Assembly (NCBI GenBank): GCA_030640155.1
Contig: DAOWJX010000334.1
Location: forward strand, 1-15,491
Direction: 5' to 3'
Length of the DNA stretch: 15,491 nt
From: Candidatus Aegiribacteria sp.
GTDB taxonomy: Bacteria; Fermentibacterota; Fermentibacteria; Fermentibacterales; JCC-6
Under the pieces are notes generated by a model. It made no database searches. It was not told where the DNA came from and saw only the letters and a program-made list of their open reading frames with translations. The position numbers were made by a program, and so were the translations under genes. This document shows, piece after piece, positions 1-7,516 of the stretch; the first letter of the stretch is position 1; each line of letters starts with the position of its first letter.

Positions 1-141
1 ATAGCTCGACTTACCCTTCCAGAAGGTTTCCATCATTTATCGGTTGAAGTGAACGGCAGAATCATTTTCACAGATGATGCCGTATCAATTGTTCCCGGTT
101 CCATCAACCTGTACTTCCTCAGTGAGAGTCGGACGCTGTGA
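1..141 (+). CDS. C-terminal fragment of an unidentified protein, cut by the window edge
   Basis: Frame 1 is open from the first base to a TGA at 139-141, giving 46 residues that end in FLSESRTL. The tail contains LPEGFHHLSVEVNG and a short strand-rich stretch ending VPGSINLYFL. This resembles the beta-rich tail of PEGA-like or COG3014-type lipoproteins (a proline/glycine turn followed by 'H..V.V'), but the fragment is too short to name. The stop overlaps the GTG start of deoC (GTGA at 138-141), which suggests translational coupling and one transcript. The open frame, the overlap and the protein-like composition support a real gene; its function is unknown. Confidence 0.55.
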   Translation: MARLTLPEGFHHLSVEVNGRIIFTDDAVSIVPGSINLYFLSESRTL

Positions 142-791
142 CCAGGACTGAACTTGCATTAATGATCGATCACACACTCCTCAGACCGGATGCAGGTCAA
201 CTCGATATTGAGAAAATCTGCGGTGAATCTATTGAATACGGATTTGCATCGGTGTGCATTAACCCCATCTGGGTTTACTTCGCGAATGCAATCCTGAAGG
301 AGGCCAGACCATTCGTTTGTTCTGTAGTAGGTTTCCCCCTTGGTGCAACTAACTGCATGGTTGAGGAAACTGCCGGAGCAGTTGAGAATGGCGCTTCCGA
401 AATTGATATGGTCATGCCTGCCGGATATCTGAAGAATGGAGATACTCTGAAAGTTGCTAAGTTTATCCGGGGTGTAGTGAATGCTGCTTCCGGAAGACCG
501 GTTAAAGTAATTATGGAAACTTGTCTGCTTACAGACCTTGAAAAAACACTCGCATGCAATATTGCTATGGATAATGGAGCAGCATGGGTAAAGACTTCTA
601 CTGGTTTTGGTAGTGCAGGGGCAAAAGCAGAGGATGTAGCACTGATGCATAAAGCTGTTAAAGGGAGAATTGGTGTAAAAGCATCAGGTGGAATCAGAAC
701 GCTTGAGGATGCCCTGTCAATGATAAATGCCGGTGCTGGAAGACTTGGATGCAGCAGGAGTATTGATATTGTGGAAGCTCTTGAATTCTGA
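138..791 (+). CDS. deoC: Deoxyribose-phosphate aldolase
   Basis: A 217-residue class I aldolase of the DeoC family, close to the usual short bacterial length (about 215-225). It cleaves 2-deoxyribose-5-phosphate to glyceraldehyde-3-phosphate and acetaldehyde in the cytoplasm, the last step of deoxynucleoside salvage. Visible marks: the N-terminal IDHTLL signature (10-15), the CSVVGFPLG segment (61-69), the proton-relay Asp90 in EIDMVM, the Schiff-base Lys152 in VKTSTGFG, and the second active-site Lys181 in VKASGGIR. The phosphate-binding end reads GAGRLGCSRS, slightly off the common GASRIGxS form. The GTG start at 138 overlaps the previous stop. ATG codons lie further inside, but they would remove part of the IDHTLL strand. 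A hairpin terminator follows 27 nt after the stop. Its product feeds the same triose pool as the transaldolase and transketolase encoded downstream. Confidence 0.95.
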   Translation: MTRTELALMIDHTLLRPDAGQLDIEKICGESIEYGFASVCINPIWVYFANAILKEARPFVCSVVGFPLGATNCMVEETAGAVENGASEIDMVMPAGYLKNGDTLKVAKFIRGVVNAASGRPVKVIMETCLLTDLEKTLACNIAMDNGAAWVKTSTGFGSAGAKAEDVALMHKAVKGRIGVKASGGIRTLEDALSMINAGAGRLGCSRSIDIVEALEF

Positions 792-818
792 CATCTTGCG
801 GATTAGTGTAAATGAAGT

Positions 819-859
819 GCAGGCAACTGGAGGGGTCAGCCAGTTGCCTGCTTATTTCC
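819..859 (+). terminator. Rho-independent terminator after deoC, probably bidirectional
   Basis: A perfect 12-bp stem: GCAGGCAACTGG (819-830) pairs with CCAGTTGCCTGC (840-851) around a 9-nt loop, followed on the + strand by the T-rich TTATTTCCT. On the - strand the same hairpin is followed by ACTTCATTT and lies about 50 nt beyond the stop of the small - strand gene (900-989), so it could end transcription from both sides. Confidence 0.75.
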
Positions 860-899
860 TGGACACAGGATTATTCTCAATTGCCGATCAGGGAGGGGA

Positions 900-989
900 T
901 CAGACCGGCCATGTGATGAGAATGAAAAGCGGAATGATTAGTCCTCCGACAACAACCATTAACCAACTTTTCAGTCCAGGCTTAATCAC
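900..989 (-). CDS. Small single-pass membrane protein (29 aa), hypothetical
   Basis: On the - strand a GTG start (989-987) opens 29 codons ending in TGA (902-900). An AAGGAG ribosome binding site (complement of 997-1002) sits 7 nt upstream, one of the best in the window. The product starts MIKPGLKSWL, then runs through a single hydrophobic helix (about residues 9-27, MVVVGGLIIPLFILI) and ends TWPV. The basic N-terminus (two Lys) followed by the helix predicts N-in, C-out topology. The reading frame occupies an otherwise empty 264-nt gap, and a hairpin follows it in the right orientation. I do not recognise the family. Against it: the short length and the lack of a clear promoter. The opposite-strand frame across this gap shows no protein-like features. 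Confidence 0.55.
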   Translation of the reverse strand: MIKPGLKSWLMVVVGGLIIPLFILITWPV

Positions 990-996
990 TATGTAT

Positions 997-1002
997 CTCC
1001 TT
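997..1002 (-). promoter_or_regulatory. Ribosome binding site AAGGAG for the 29-aa protein
   Basis: CTCCTT on the + strand reads AAGGAG on the - strand, followed by 7 nt and a GTG start. It is the main support for translation of the small reading frame at 900-989. Confidence 0.55.
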
Positions 1003-1055
1003 TTTGTCAACTAGTACCCAATATGTAAGCAAGACTCTTTCCAATTAGAGAGAAT

Positions 1056-3230
1056 ATGATAATTAAAGACAATCTGAATCTCCGACAACTTGAAGCAGTC
1101 AATTACATGGATGGACCTTTGCTGGTCCTTGCAGGTGCGGGAAGCGGTAAGACAAGGGTGCTCACCGAAAAAATAGCAAGGATCATAAAAACCGATTATT
1201 CGGCACCATGGGAAATTCTGGCTATGACTTTCACCAATAAAGCAGCAGGTGAAATGAGAAAGAGGGTCGAAACACTTCTTCCGGGAAAAGGCTTCAGAGT
1301 CCGTATGGGTACGTTTCATTCGATATGTGCCTGGATTCTCCGCAGAGAGGCCCATTATCTGGGTTATAATGAGAATTATTCTATTTACGATGCTGATGAT
1401 CAGAGATCCCTTATTAGAATAATACTAAAGAATTCAGAATTTAAAACGAAGATAACACCAGGACTGGCAAAGGGATACATATCCAGAAATAAGAACAGTG
1501 GTATACCTCCAGAAGAAGCTTTACTGCAGGTTGTGAACCAGAGAGAAGCCGATCTGGCAGAAGTATACAGAAAGTATCAGGAACGTCTGAAAACATCAGG
1601 AGCTTTCGATTTTGACGATTTATTGACAGGTGTTCTTAAGATATTTCGTCAAAATATTGACACCAGAAACTATTACTCCTCGATGTTCTCCTATATTCTC
1701 GTGGATGAATATCAGGACACTAACAAAGTGCAGCACGAACTTCTTATCGAATTGACCACAAATGATACCGGTGTATGCGTTGTGGGAGACGATGATCAGT
1801 CAATATACGCATGGAGAGGAGCTTGCGTTGAGAATATTCTGCAGTTTTCCAATGATTTTCCCGGCACAAAAATCATCAGATTGGAAGAAAACTACAGGTC
1901 AACTGGAAATATTCTCCGCGGAGCATCAGCTCTTGTCAGGCATAACCTGAAAAGGCATGACAAGACATTGTGGACCAGGAAGGATGCAGGGTGTCCGATC
2001 AGGATCAAATCTCTCTATAATGAAGCTGAAGAAGCCGAATGGATTCTTCAGGAAATAGAGGAAATACTGGAGGATGGTTCATGCCTTAAGGATTCCTTAG
2101 CTGTGCTTTACAGGACTAATGCTCAATCAAGACAATTTGAAACCGCGTGCAGGAAACACAAGATAAATTATGAAGTAGTAGGCTCGCAGAGGTTCTATGA
2201 GCGGATGGAAATAAAGGACATAATAGCATATCTCAGAATTCTTCTCAATCAGAATGACCGCCTCAGCCTACAGAGGATTATCAACCGACCTTCAAGGGGG
2301 CTGGGAAAAAAGGGGGTTTCATCTTTCTTTACTTACATCGATTCCACCGGCATGGATCCAATAGAAGCGATGCTTGTCTCGGATAAGATAAAGGGAATCA
2401 CTTCTAAGGCTCAGGCCGGCCTGAAGAGACTGGGTGAATGGTTCAGATTGGCGAAAGAGGACATTTCCGGAGGTGCTTCTGCCTCAGTAACAGTAGACAG
2501 CCTGCTTGAGAACATCGGCATCGCGAAACAGTATGATTCCGGTGATGTTATTGACTTATCCCGGCTGGAGAATATCGCCGAATTCAGAAGAAGCGTTACC
2601 GAGTACGACAATGCCGCATCAGCAGGAGGTCTGCCGGGATTCATGAACGAGATAAGCCTGGCTACTACAGTTGACGAATATGAAGGAGAAGAGAGCGGGA
2701 AAATAGCTCTGATGACGCTTCATTGCGCAAAGGGTCTGGAGTTCAATACGGTTTTCGTAGCAGGACTCGAGGAAGGAATGCTTCCATTCGTAAGACCCGG
2801 CGAATATGATCCGAGTGATATTGAGGAGGAGAGAAGACTTCTTTATGTAGGTATGACCCGGGCGAAGGAACGATTGATACTGACATTTGCTATCAGTAGA
2901 AAAAGAGCTGGAGTAAGGCAATCCGGACCTTCCAGGTTCATTTATGAGATCACCAGTGGAGAAGACAGGTTTCAGTCTTCCACCGAGACTGTACCCGACA
3001 GAACTATTGAAACCTCTTCAAGCACTGATGAGGGAACCATATCATACAGCAGAGGTAATCTTATCAGGCACCCAAGATATGGTAAGGGGCTTGTCCGAAA
3101 GGCTGTGAGGAAAGGTTCCGAGTGGCAAATTACAGTTGATTTCGGATTTGACGAACCAAAGACTCTGGTTACAGGATATGTACCAGTTCCAATATTGAAG
3201 ATAAAGGGATCAATGACAGACCTGGATTGA
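1056..3230 (+). CDS. pcrA: UvrD/PcrA-type superfamily 1A DNA helicase
   Basis: A 724-residue ATP-dependent 3'-5' DNA helicase, the usual length for PcrA/UvrD, acting in nucleotide excision and mismatch repair and in clearing replication or transcription conflicts. All SF1A motifs are present in order: Q motif LNLRQLEAV (7-15), Walker A AGAGSGKT (26-33), motif Ia TFTNKAAGEM (58-67), Walker B VDEYQDTN (216-223), motif III VVGDDDQSIYAWRGA (242-256), motif IV ENYRST (278-283), motif V TLHCAKGLEFNTVF (554-567), and motif VI EERRLLYVGMTRAKERL (591-607). The C-terminus carries the PcrA/UvrD-specific Tudor-like RNA-polymerase-binding module (about 667-715, RHPRYGKGLVRKA...VTGYVPVPIL), which separates it from Rep and RecB. 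The ATG start has a weak AGAGAG upstream. The stop lies 10 nt before the transaldolase start, so the two are probably cotranscribed. Confidence 0.95.
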   Translation: MIIKDNLNLRQLEAVNYMDGPLLVLAGAGSGKTRVLTEKIARIIKTDYSAPWEILAMTFTNKAAGEMRKRVETLLPGKGFRVRMGTFHSICAWILRREAHYLGYNENYSIYDADDQRSLIRIILKNSEFKTKITPGLAKGYISRNKNSGIPPEEALLQVVNQREADLAEVYRKYQERLKTSGAFDFDDLLTGVLKIFRQNIDTRNYYSSMFSYILVDEYQDTNKVQHELLIELTTNDTGVCVVGDDDQSIYAWRGACVENILQFSNDFPGTKIIRLEENYRSTGNILRGASALVRHNLKRHDKTLWTRKDAGCPIRIKSLYNEAEEAEWILQEIEEILEDGSCLKDSLAVLYRTNAQSRQFETACRKHKINYEVVGSQRFYERMEIKDIIAYLRILLNQNDRLSLQRIINRPSRGLGKKGVSSFFTYIDSTGMDPIEAMLVSDKIKGITSKAQAGLKRLGEWFRLAKEDISGGASASVTVDSLLENIGIAKQYDSGDVIDLSRLENIAEFRRSVTEYDNAASAGGLPGFMNEISLATTVDEYEGEESGKIALMTLHCAKGLEFNTVFVAGLEEGMLPFVRPGEYDPSDIEEERRLLYVGMTRAKERLILTFAISRKRAGVRQSGPSRFIYEITSGEDRFQSSTETVPDRTIETSSSTDEGTISYSRGNLIRHPRYGKGLVRKAVRKGSEWQITVDFGFDEPKTLVTGYVPVPILKIKGSMTDLD

Positions 3231-3240
3231 AGGGAAGACT

Positions 3241-3891
3241 ATGCAACTGTTTCTTGATACAGCTAATGTTGATGAAATCCGCGAGATCGCATCATGGGGA
3301 ATTTTATCCGGAGTAACTACTAATCCATCGCTTGTTGCGAAGGAAGGTAGAAATTTCAAAGAGGTAATCGCTGAAATCTGTGAAATCGTGGACGGGCCAA
3401 TCAGTGCTGAAGTTATCAGCACAGACAGAAATGGGATGATTGAAGAAGCCAGAGAGAAGGCGAAATGGCACGAGAATGTTGTTATCAAAATCCCAATGGG
3501 CGAGGAAGGACTTGCCGCAGTATCGGTTCTGAAAAAAGAGGGAATTCGATGCAATGTGACCCTAGTTTTCTCCGCGGCGCAGGGCTATACCGCTGCGTTG
3601 GCCGGCGCTTCATTCGTCAGCCCGTTTGTAGGCAGGCTGGATGATGTTGGTATTCCCGGGATGCAGATCGTGTCTGATCTCGCTGAGATATTCGACATTC
3701 ATGGATTTCCCACAAAAATAATCGCCGCAAGCATCAGGCATACGCAGCATGTTGAACAGGCTGCTCTTGCCGGAGCGCATATCGCGACAGTGCCCACAGC
3801 AGTTGTGCGCAAGCTTGTTAAGCATCCCCTGACTGACAGCGGTCTTACAAAGTTCCTTTCCGACTGGAAAGGGTCAAACCTTGTATCTTGA
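3241..3891 (+). CDS. tal: Transaldolase (short, fructose-6-phosphate aldolase-like subfamily)
   Basis: A 216-residue class I TIM-barrel aldolase of the short transaldolase/FSA group. It moves a dihydroxyacetone unit between sedoheptulose-7-phosphate and glyceraldehyde-3-phosphate in the non-oxidative pentose-phosphate pathway. Seen: MQLFLDTAN with Asp6, GVTTNPSL (24-31), the Schiff-base Lys83 in VVIKIPM, and CNVTLVFSAAQ (104-114). Two residues that separate transaldolases from true fructose-6-phosphate aldolases favour transaldolase: Glu57 in SAEVIS, where FSA has Gln, and Phe129 in SPFVGRLDD, where FSA has Tyr. The ATG is preceded by AAGGGAAG. The gene begins 10 nt after pcrA and lies upstream of the two transketolase subunit genes, which fits the pathway. 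Confidence 0.92.
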   Translation: MQLFLDTANVDEIREIASWGILSGVTTNPSLVAKEGRNFKEVIAEICEIVDGPISAEVISTDRNGMIEEAREKAKWHENVVIKIPMGEEGLAAVSVLKKEGIRCNVTLVFSAAQGYTAALAGASFVSPFVGRLDDVGIPGMQIVSDLAEIFDIHGFPTKIIAASIRHTQHVEQAALAGAHIATVPTAVVRKLVKHPLTDSGLTKFLSDWKGSNLVS

Positions 3892-3963
3892 TAATTATTA
3901 CAGATTACAGGATAAAAAATGATAATAATACAGGATATTTCATAGATACGAAAGTGAATTACT

Positions 3964-4659
3964 ATGTCTCCGGTATTTGATTTTGAAAAAGCATGGTTGC
4001 TGAAACTGAATGATGCGATTGATTCCAGTGCAGGGGAGGATATCCGAAAGACAGTTCTTGCTGGAAGCGGGAATCTTACTGCCCAAACCCCCCGACAGGA
4101 AATTATCGAATGGACAGTGAAGGCAGTCGAAAAACTTAAATCACATCTTGGAGAAGCAGAGACAGATAGAATAATGACACTCTGTGCATGCCGGTATCCA
4201 ACCCCCGGTCTTCAGAAAGCCAGGGAAACCTGGGAAGAAACCAGGGATATTGACCAAGTACTGGATGTACTTCAGGAGCAATTCGAGAGTTTTATGAGGG
4301 ATTCAATTGGTCTTTCCGAAGAGGAGGTCGAATACGTTGTATCGAAAAATATGGGACTCGCCGGGATCAGGAAGGAGAACACGATCATCGCAACCAGGAT
4401 TCCAAAGAGCGGTTTCCTGAAGAAGTGCCTTAATGAAAAGGACAGTGAAAAACGGAGAGAATACTATTGTCATTGTCCGAGGGTAAGAGATGCAATCAAA
4501 TCCGGAAATGCTGTCCCGCCATCCTATTGCTATTGCGGTGCCGGTTTCTATAAGGGAATCTGGGAGGATATTCTTCAGATGCCTGTCGAGGTGGAAGTCA
4601 TCGAGAGCCTTTTCACCGGAGGTGATGTATGCAGAATAGCCATATACCTTCCTGATTAG
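3964..4659 (+). CDS. Cysteine-rich conserved hypothetical protein (possibly DUF6144-like)
   Basis: A 231-residue soluble protein with no signal peptide or TM helix. The N-terminal two thirds look helical and acidic, including a possible amphipathic stretch at 95-125. Eight cysteines are visible: Cys74 and Cys76 (LCAC), Cys155, Cys169 and Cys171 (YYCHCPRVRD), Cys189 and Cys191 (SYCYCGAGFYKGIWED), and Cys223 (DVCRIAIYLP). The two CxC pairs 18 residues apart suggest a metal or iron-sulfur site. The closing pattern (CYCGAGFY, then VEVIESLFTGGDVCRIAIYLP) resembles the C-terminal half of V4R/DUF6144-type proteins from anaerobes; this is recall, not a search. It sits between tal and the transketolase genes, 72 nt after one and 49 nt before the other. 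A link to carbohydrate metabolism is only positional. The ATG has a modest AAGTGA upstream. Confidence 0.8.
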   Translation: MSPVFDFEKAWLLKLNDAIDSSAGEDIRKTVLAGSGNLTAQTPRQEIIEWTVKAVEKLKSHLGEAETDRIMTLCACRYPTPGLQKARETWEETRDIDQVLDVLQEQFESFMRDSIGLSEEEVEYVVSKNMGLAGIRKENTIIATRIPKSGFLKKCLNEKDSEKRREYYCHCPRVRDAIKSGNAVPPSYCYCGAGFYKGIWEDILQMPVEVEVIESLFTGGDVCRIAIYLPD

Positions 4660-4708
4660 TAATGCCTGTAAATTACAGCAATTATAGTTTGATTGGAATC
4701 AGTTAATA

Positions 4709-5536
4709 ATGGTAAATGTTAAAATACAAGGTTTGACCCCAATTGCTAAGGGTGTGAGGCTCGATGTTCTGGAAATGATACGGGCAGCGGGCAGCGGGCA
4801 TCCGGGGGGATCTTTCTCCGCGGTTGAGATTCTTGTTGAACTCTACTGGAAAATCATGAGAATACGCCCGGATGAACCAGACTGGGAAGACAGGGACAGG
4901 TTCATTCTATCCAAGGGTCATGCCTGCCCGGCATTGTATTCCGTACTTGCAAGAAGGGGGTACTTTGATCCTGCCGAACTGTTAACACTCAGGAAATTCA
5001 ATTCAAGGCTACAGGGGCATCCAGACATGAGTAAACTGCCCGGACTGGACGCCTCCACAGGAAGCCTCGGTCAGGGCCTGTCACTTGCATGCGGCATTTC
5101 TCACGGGATCCGACTTAATTCCAGAGACAGTCGCGTTTACTGCCTTCTCGGTGATGGAGAGCTTCAGGAGGGAAATATCTGGGAAGCGGCGATGACCGCG
5201 TCTCACTACGATTTAAAACATCTTACCGTAATTGTGGACAGGAACCGAGTTCAGCTTGATGGTCACGTATCTGATGTCATGGAGATCGAGCCTCTTGTAG
5301 ACAAATGGCTTGCGTTCGGATGGGATGTTATCGTGGCTGACGGTCACAGTTTTATTTCCCTTGAAAAGGCATTCGAGCATTGCAGTGAAACCGAATTTCC
5401 ATCTGTTATCATAGCTAATACCGTTAAAGGTAAAGGCGTATCCTTCATGGAAAACACCTGCATCTGGCACGGGAAGTGCCCTGATGAGAAGGAATACGAA
5501 GCCGCTATTGAGGAAATTCAGGGAGGACTTTCATGA
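4709..5536 (+). CDS. tktA: Transketolase, N-terminal (thiamine diphosphate-binding) subunit
   Basis: A 275-residue N-terminal half of a two-subunit transketolase, the split form common in archaea and many anaerobic bacteria. Together with the next protein it transfers C2 units between ketose and aldose phosphates. Visible: GSGHPGG with His31 (29-34), SKGHA with His71, LQGHPD with His104, STGSLGQGLS (116-125), the ThDP/Mg motif GDGELQEGN (148-156) ending at Asn179 in VDRNRVQLDG, and WHGK with His254. The family more often has 'DYNK' where DRNR stands here. The ATG at 4709 is preceded only by a weak GGA; no better start is visible. The stop overlaps the start of the C-terminal subunit (ATGA at 5533-5536), giving translational coupling for a 1:1 complex. 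Confidence 0.94.
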   Translation: MVNVKIQGLTPIAKGVRLDVLEMIRAAGSGHPGGSFSAVEILVELYWKIMRIRPDEPDWEDRDRFILSKGHACPALYSVLARRGYFDPAELLTLRKFNSRLQGHPDMSKLPGLDASTGSLGQGLSLACGISHGIRLNSRDSRVYCLLGDGELQEGNIWEAAMTASHYDLKHLTVIVDRNRVQLDGHVSDVMEIEPLVDKWLAFGWDVIVADGHSFISLEKAFEHCSETEFPSVIIANTVKGKGVSFMENTCIWHGKCPDEKEYEAAIEEIQGGLS

Positions 5537-6465
5537 AAAACCTCAGACCCACAAGAGAAGGTTACGTTGAAGGAATTCTCCATGCAGGCAGAGAGAACGA
5601 TCGCGTTGTGGTAATTGAAGGAGATGTTTCAAGGTCAATCGGAAGCGCATCGTTCGGTGAGGAATTCCCTGAAAGGTTCTTCAATCTTGGAGTCAGCGAA
5701 CAGGACATGCTCGGTGAAGCGGCAGGACTCGCGCTGGAGGGATTCATTCCATTCGTTGGAACATACGGCGTTTTCGTTGCCGGAAGAGCATGGGATCAGA
5801 TACGAACGAGCATCTGCTATATGAATCTGAACGTAAAGATCGCAGGTGCTCATGGAGGGGTAAGTGTGGGTCCTGATGGAGCCACTCATCAGGCTCTTGA
5901 GGACGTTGCCATTATGCGTGTGCTTCCCAATATGCATGTGCTCGTACCGGCTGACGCGAATCAGACCAGAGCTGCGGTACTGACTTCTATGAATACAGCC
6001 GGTCCGGTTTACATTCGATTCGGACGGAATCCTGTTCCACAGATATATCCTGTTGACTCATCAGTTGAGATCGGGAAGGGGCATCTTCTGGAGGACGGAA
6101 GTGACATAACTCTGGTCGCATGCGGAGCTATGGTCAGCCTGGCACTCACCGCTCGAGAGATACTGTCGAAGCAGGGAATTTCAGCTGGAGTAATCGATAT
6201 GGTATCTGTTAAACCGCTCGATAGGAAGCTTCTGATCGAGCAGGCTGAAAAAACAGGAGCGGTTGTGGTTGCTGAAGATCACCAGGCGATCGGAGGGTTG
6301 TTTGGAGCTGTAACCGAAACCCTTGCGCCAGAGCATCCTGTTCCTGTGGCGATAGTTGCGGTCGGAGACAGTTTCGGAACAAGCGGTACTCCTGCTGAAG
6401 TGAGAGAGGAGTATAAACTCACAGCTGTGACGATAGTATCTAAAGCTGTGAAATTATTGGAATAG
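5533..6465 (+). CDS. tktB: Transketolase, C-terminal subunit
   Basis: A 310-residue partner of the preceding subunit, containing the pyrimidine-binding (Pyr) domain and the C-terminal transketolase domain. Seen: EGDVSRSIG (29-37), NLGVSEQDM with the catalytic Glu56 that activates the thiamine cofactor, GAHGGVSVGPDGATHQ (105-120) with His107 and His119, VLVPADANQ, then RFGRNPVP for phosphate binding, and a C-terminal Rossmann-like domain (about 180-310) with VACGAMVSLAL and VVVAEDH. E1-component (pyruvate dehydrogenase) and DXS families share this fold, but length, gene order and the HGGxSxGPDGATHQ motif fit transketolase. The start overlaps the previous stop by 4 nt. It ends 12 nt before the next predicted promoter. 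Confidence 0.94.
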   Translation: MKNLRPTREGYVEGILHAGRENDRVVVIEGDVSRSIGSASFGEEFPERFFNLGVSEQDMLGEAAGLALEGFIPFVGTYGVFVAGRAWDQIRTSICYMNLNVKIAGAHGGVSVGPDGATHQALEDVAIMRVLPNMHVLVPADANQTRAAVLTSMNTAGPVYIRFGRNPVPQIYPVDSSVEIGKGHLLEDGSDITLVACGAMVSLALTAREILSKQGISAGVIDMVSVKPLDRKLLIEQAEKTGAVVVAEDHQAIGGLFGAVTETLAPEHPVPVAIVAVGDSFGTSGTPAEVREEYKLTAVTIVSKAVKLLE

Positions 6466-6477
6466 ATCAATTTCTTA

Positions 6478-6506
6478 TTGACTTGAAATACCCTCATCTG
6501 TAGTAT
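6478..6506 (+). promoter_or_regulatory. Sigma-70-type promoter upstream of serA and the membrane cassette
   Basis: TTGACT (6478-6483, five of six consensus bases) and TAGTAT (6501-6506, four of six) are separated by an ideal 17-nt spacer. The start of transcription would fall near 6513, leaving a leader of about 55 nt with the strong ribosome binding site. Inferred from pattern only. Confidence 0.5.
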
Positions 6507-6555
6507 GCATTATATCTTGGGGTAGGTTACCAGTTACAATTCTAATGATTGAAAC

Positions 6556-6561
6556 AGGAGG
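6556..6561 (+). promoter_or_regulatory. Strong ribosome binding site AGGAGG for serA
   Basis: A perfect AGGAGG 6 nt before the ATG at 6568, the strongest on the + strand in this window. It suggests high translation of the dehydrogenase. Confidence 0.7.
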
Positions 6562-6567
6562 AATTAA

Positions 6568-7482
6568 ATGGCACGAGTACTCATCTGTGATCCGGTTGCT
6601 GAAGATGCCCTTGAAGCAATCCGGAAAGGCGGACACGAGGTTGTTGAGAAAACCGGCATGACACCTGAAGAACTGCTTGAAACCGCTCCGGCGTTTGACG
6701 CGCTGGTTATCAGGAGTGCGACAAAGGTAAGAAAGCCTGTACTTGAGAAAGGGGCTGCGGGAAACCTGAAGCTTGTGGTTCGCGGTGGCGTTGGTCTTGA
6801 TAACGTTGATCTTGATGTAGCAGCTGATCTTGGCATTGCTGTAAGAAATACACCCTCCGCAAGCAGCGTCGCCGTTGCCGAGCTTGCACTGGCGCATATG
6901 CTTGCATGCAGCCGTTTCCTCGGACCGGCCAACTGCACAATGAAGCAGGGTGAATGGAACAAGAAAGCTTACGGTAAGGGAAAGGAACTCTGGCACTCCA
7001 CACTCGGTCTGATCGGCTTTGGCAGAATCTCTCAGGAAGTCGCCAAACGGGCAAAGGGATTCGAGATGGATGTAATATTCTTCGACCCGTACATAGACAG
7101 TGTGGACGGAATAGAAGCGAAGAAAGTTGATCTGGAAACACTTTGCAGAGAATCCGATTTTATAAGTCTTCATATTCCTCACAATAAAGAAACTCATTAC
7201 CTTCTTGATACGAAGCAATTCGATATGATGAAAGACGGCGTTGTAATAGTGAACTGCGCCAGAGGCGGAACCATCAATGAAGCAACGCTTCTTGAAGCGC
7301 TGGATTCCGGGAAGGTTTTTGCTACCGGAGTTGATGTCTTCGAAGAGGAACCCGCCAAAGGCAACCCTCTTGTCGAACATGGAAACACTATGGCTACTCC
7401 TCACATCGGGGCCGGGAGCTTGGCTGCTAAGAAACGTGTAGGAGCTGAAGTAGCCCGCGAAATAAACGAATTTTTTGAATAG
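6568..7482 (+). CDS. serA: D-3-phosphoglycerate dehydrogenase-like D-2-hydroxyacid dehydrogenase, short form
   Basis: A 304-residue NAD-dependent D-2-hydroxyacid dehydrogenase. It most likely oxidises 3-phosphoglycerate to 3-phosphohydroxypyruvate, the first step of serine synthesis. Seen: substrate-domain RGGVGLDNVD (72-81), a nucleotide-binding loop GLIGFGRIS (147-155) whose last conserved Gly is Ser, Asp173 at the end of the second strand (FFDPY) indicating NAD rather than NADP, catalytic Arg232 (NCARGG), Glu261 (DVFEEEP) and His279 (TPHIGAGS). It lacks the C-terminal ACT domain, so it is probably not feedback-inhibited by serine in the usual way. Glyoxylate/hydroxypyruvate reductase is the main alternative, but RGGVGLDNVD and GAGS favour PGDH. 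The stop lies 34 nt before the first gene of the membrane cassette with no terminator between, so they probably share a transcript. Confidence 0.85.
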   Translation: MARVLICDPVAEDALEAIRKGGHEVVEKTGMTPEELLETAPAFDALVIRSATKVRKPVLEKGAAGNLKLVVRGGVGLDNVDLDVAADLGIAVRNTPSASSVAVAELALAHMLACSRFLGPANCTMKQGEWNKKAYGKGKELWHSTLGLIGFGRISQEVAKRAKGFEMDVIFFDPYIDSVDGIEAKKVDLETLCRESDFISLHIPHNKETHYLLDTKQFDMMKDGVVIVNCARGGTINEATLLEALDSGKVFATGVDVFEEEPAKGNPLVEHGNTMATPHIGAGSLAAKKRVGAEVAREINEFFE

Positions 7483-7516
7483 AACACTGTTGAACACTAA
7501 AGTGAAAGGTGGATCC

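Noticed and set aside
727..1014. Open frame on the plus strand overlapping the end of deoC and the following gap
   Set aside because: It runs through the deoC terminator hairpin, has no ribosome binding site and reads like non-coding sequence; the opposite strand has a better small gene.
3241..3891. Calling this gene fructose-6-phosphate aldolase (fsa)
   Set aside because: Glu57 and Phe129 are the transaldolase-type residues at the positions that separate the two activities, and transketolase genes lie nearby.
4781..4810. Short tandem repeat of GGGCAGC near the front of the transketolase N-subunit gene
   Set aside because: It simply encodes the conserved AAGSGHPGG motif and needs no other explanation.
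7475..7516. TTG at 7475 as the start of DUF6754-type copy A
   Set aside because: It overlaps the end of serA, lacks a ribosome binding site and would place 14 polar residues before an otherwise typical signal peptide.
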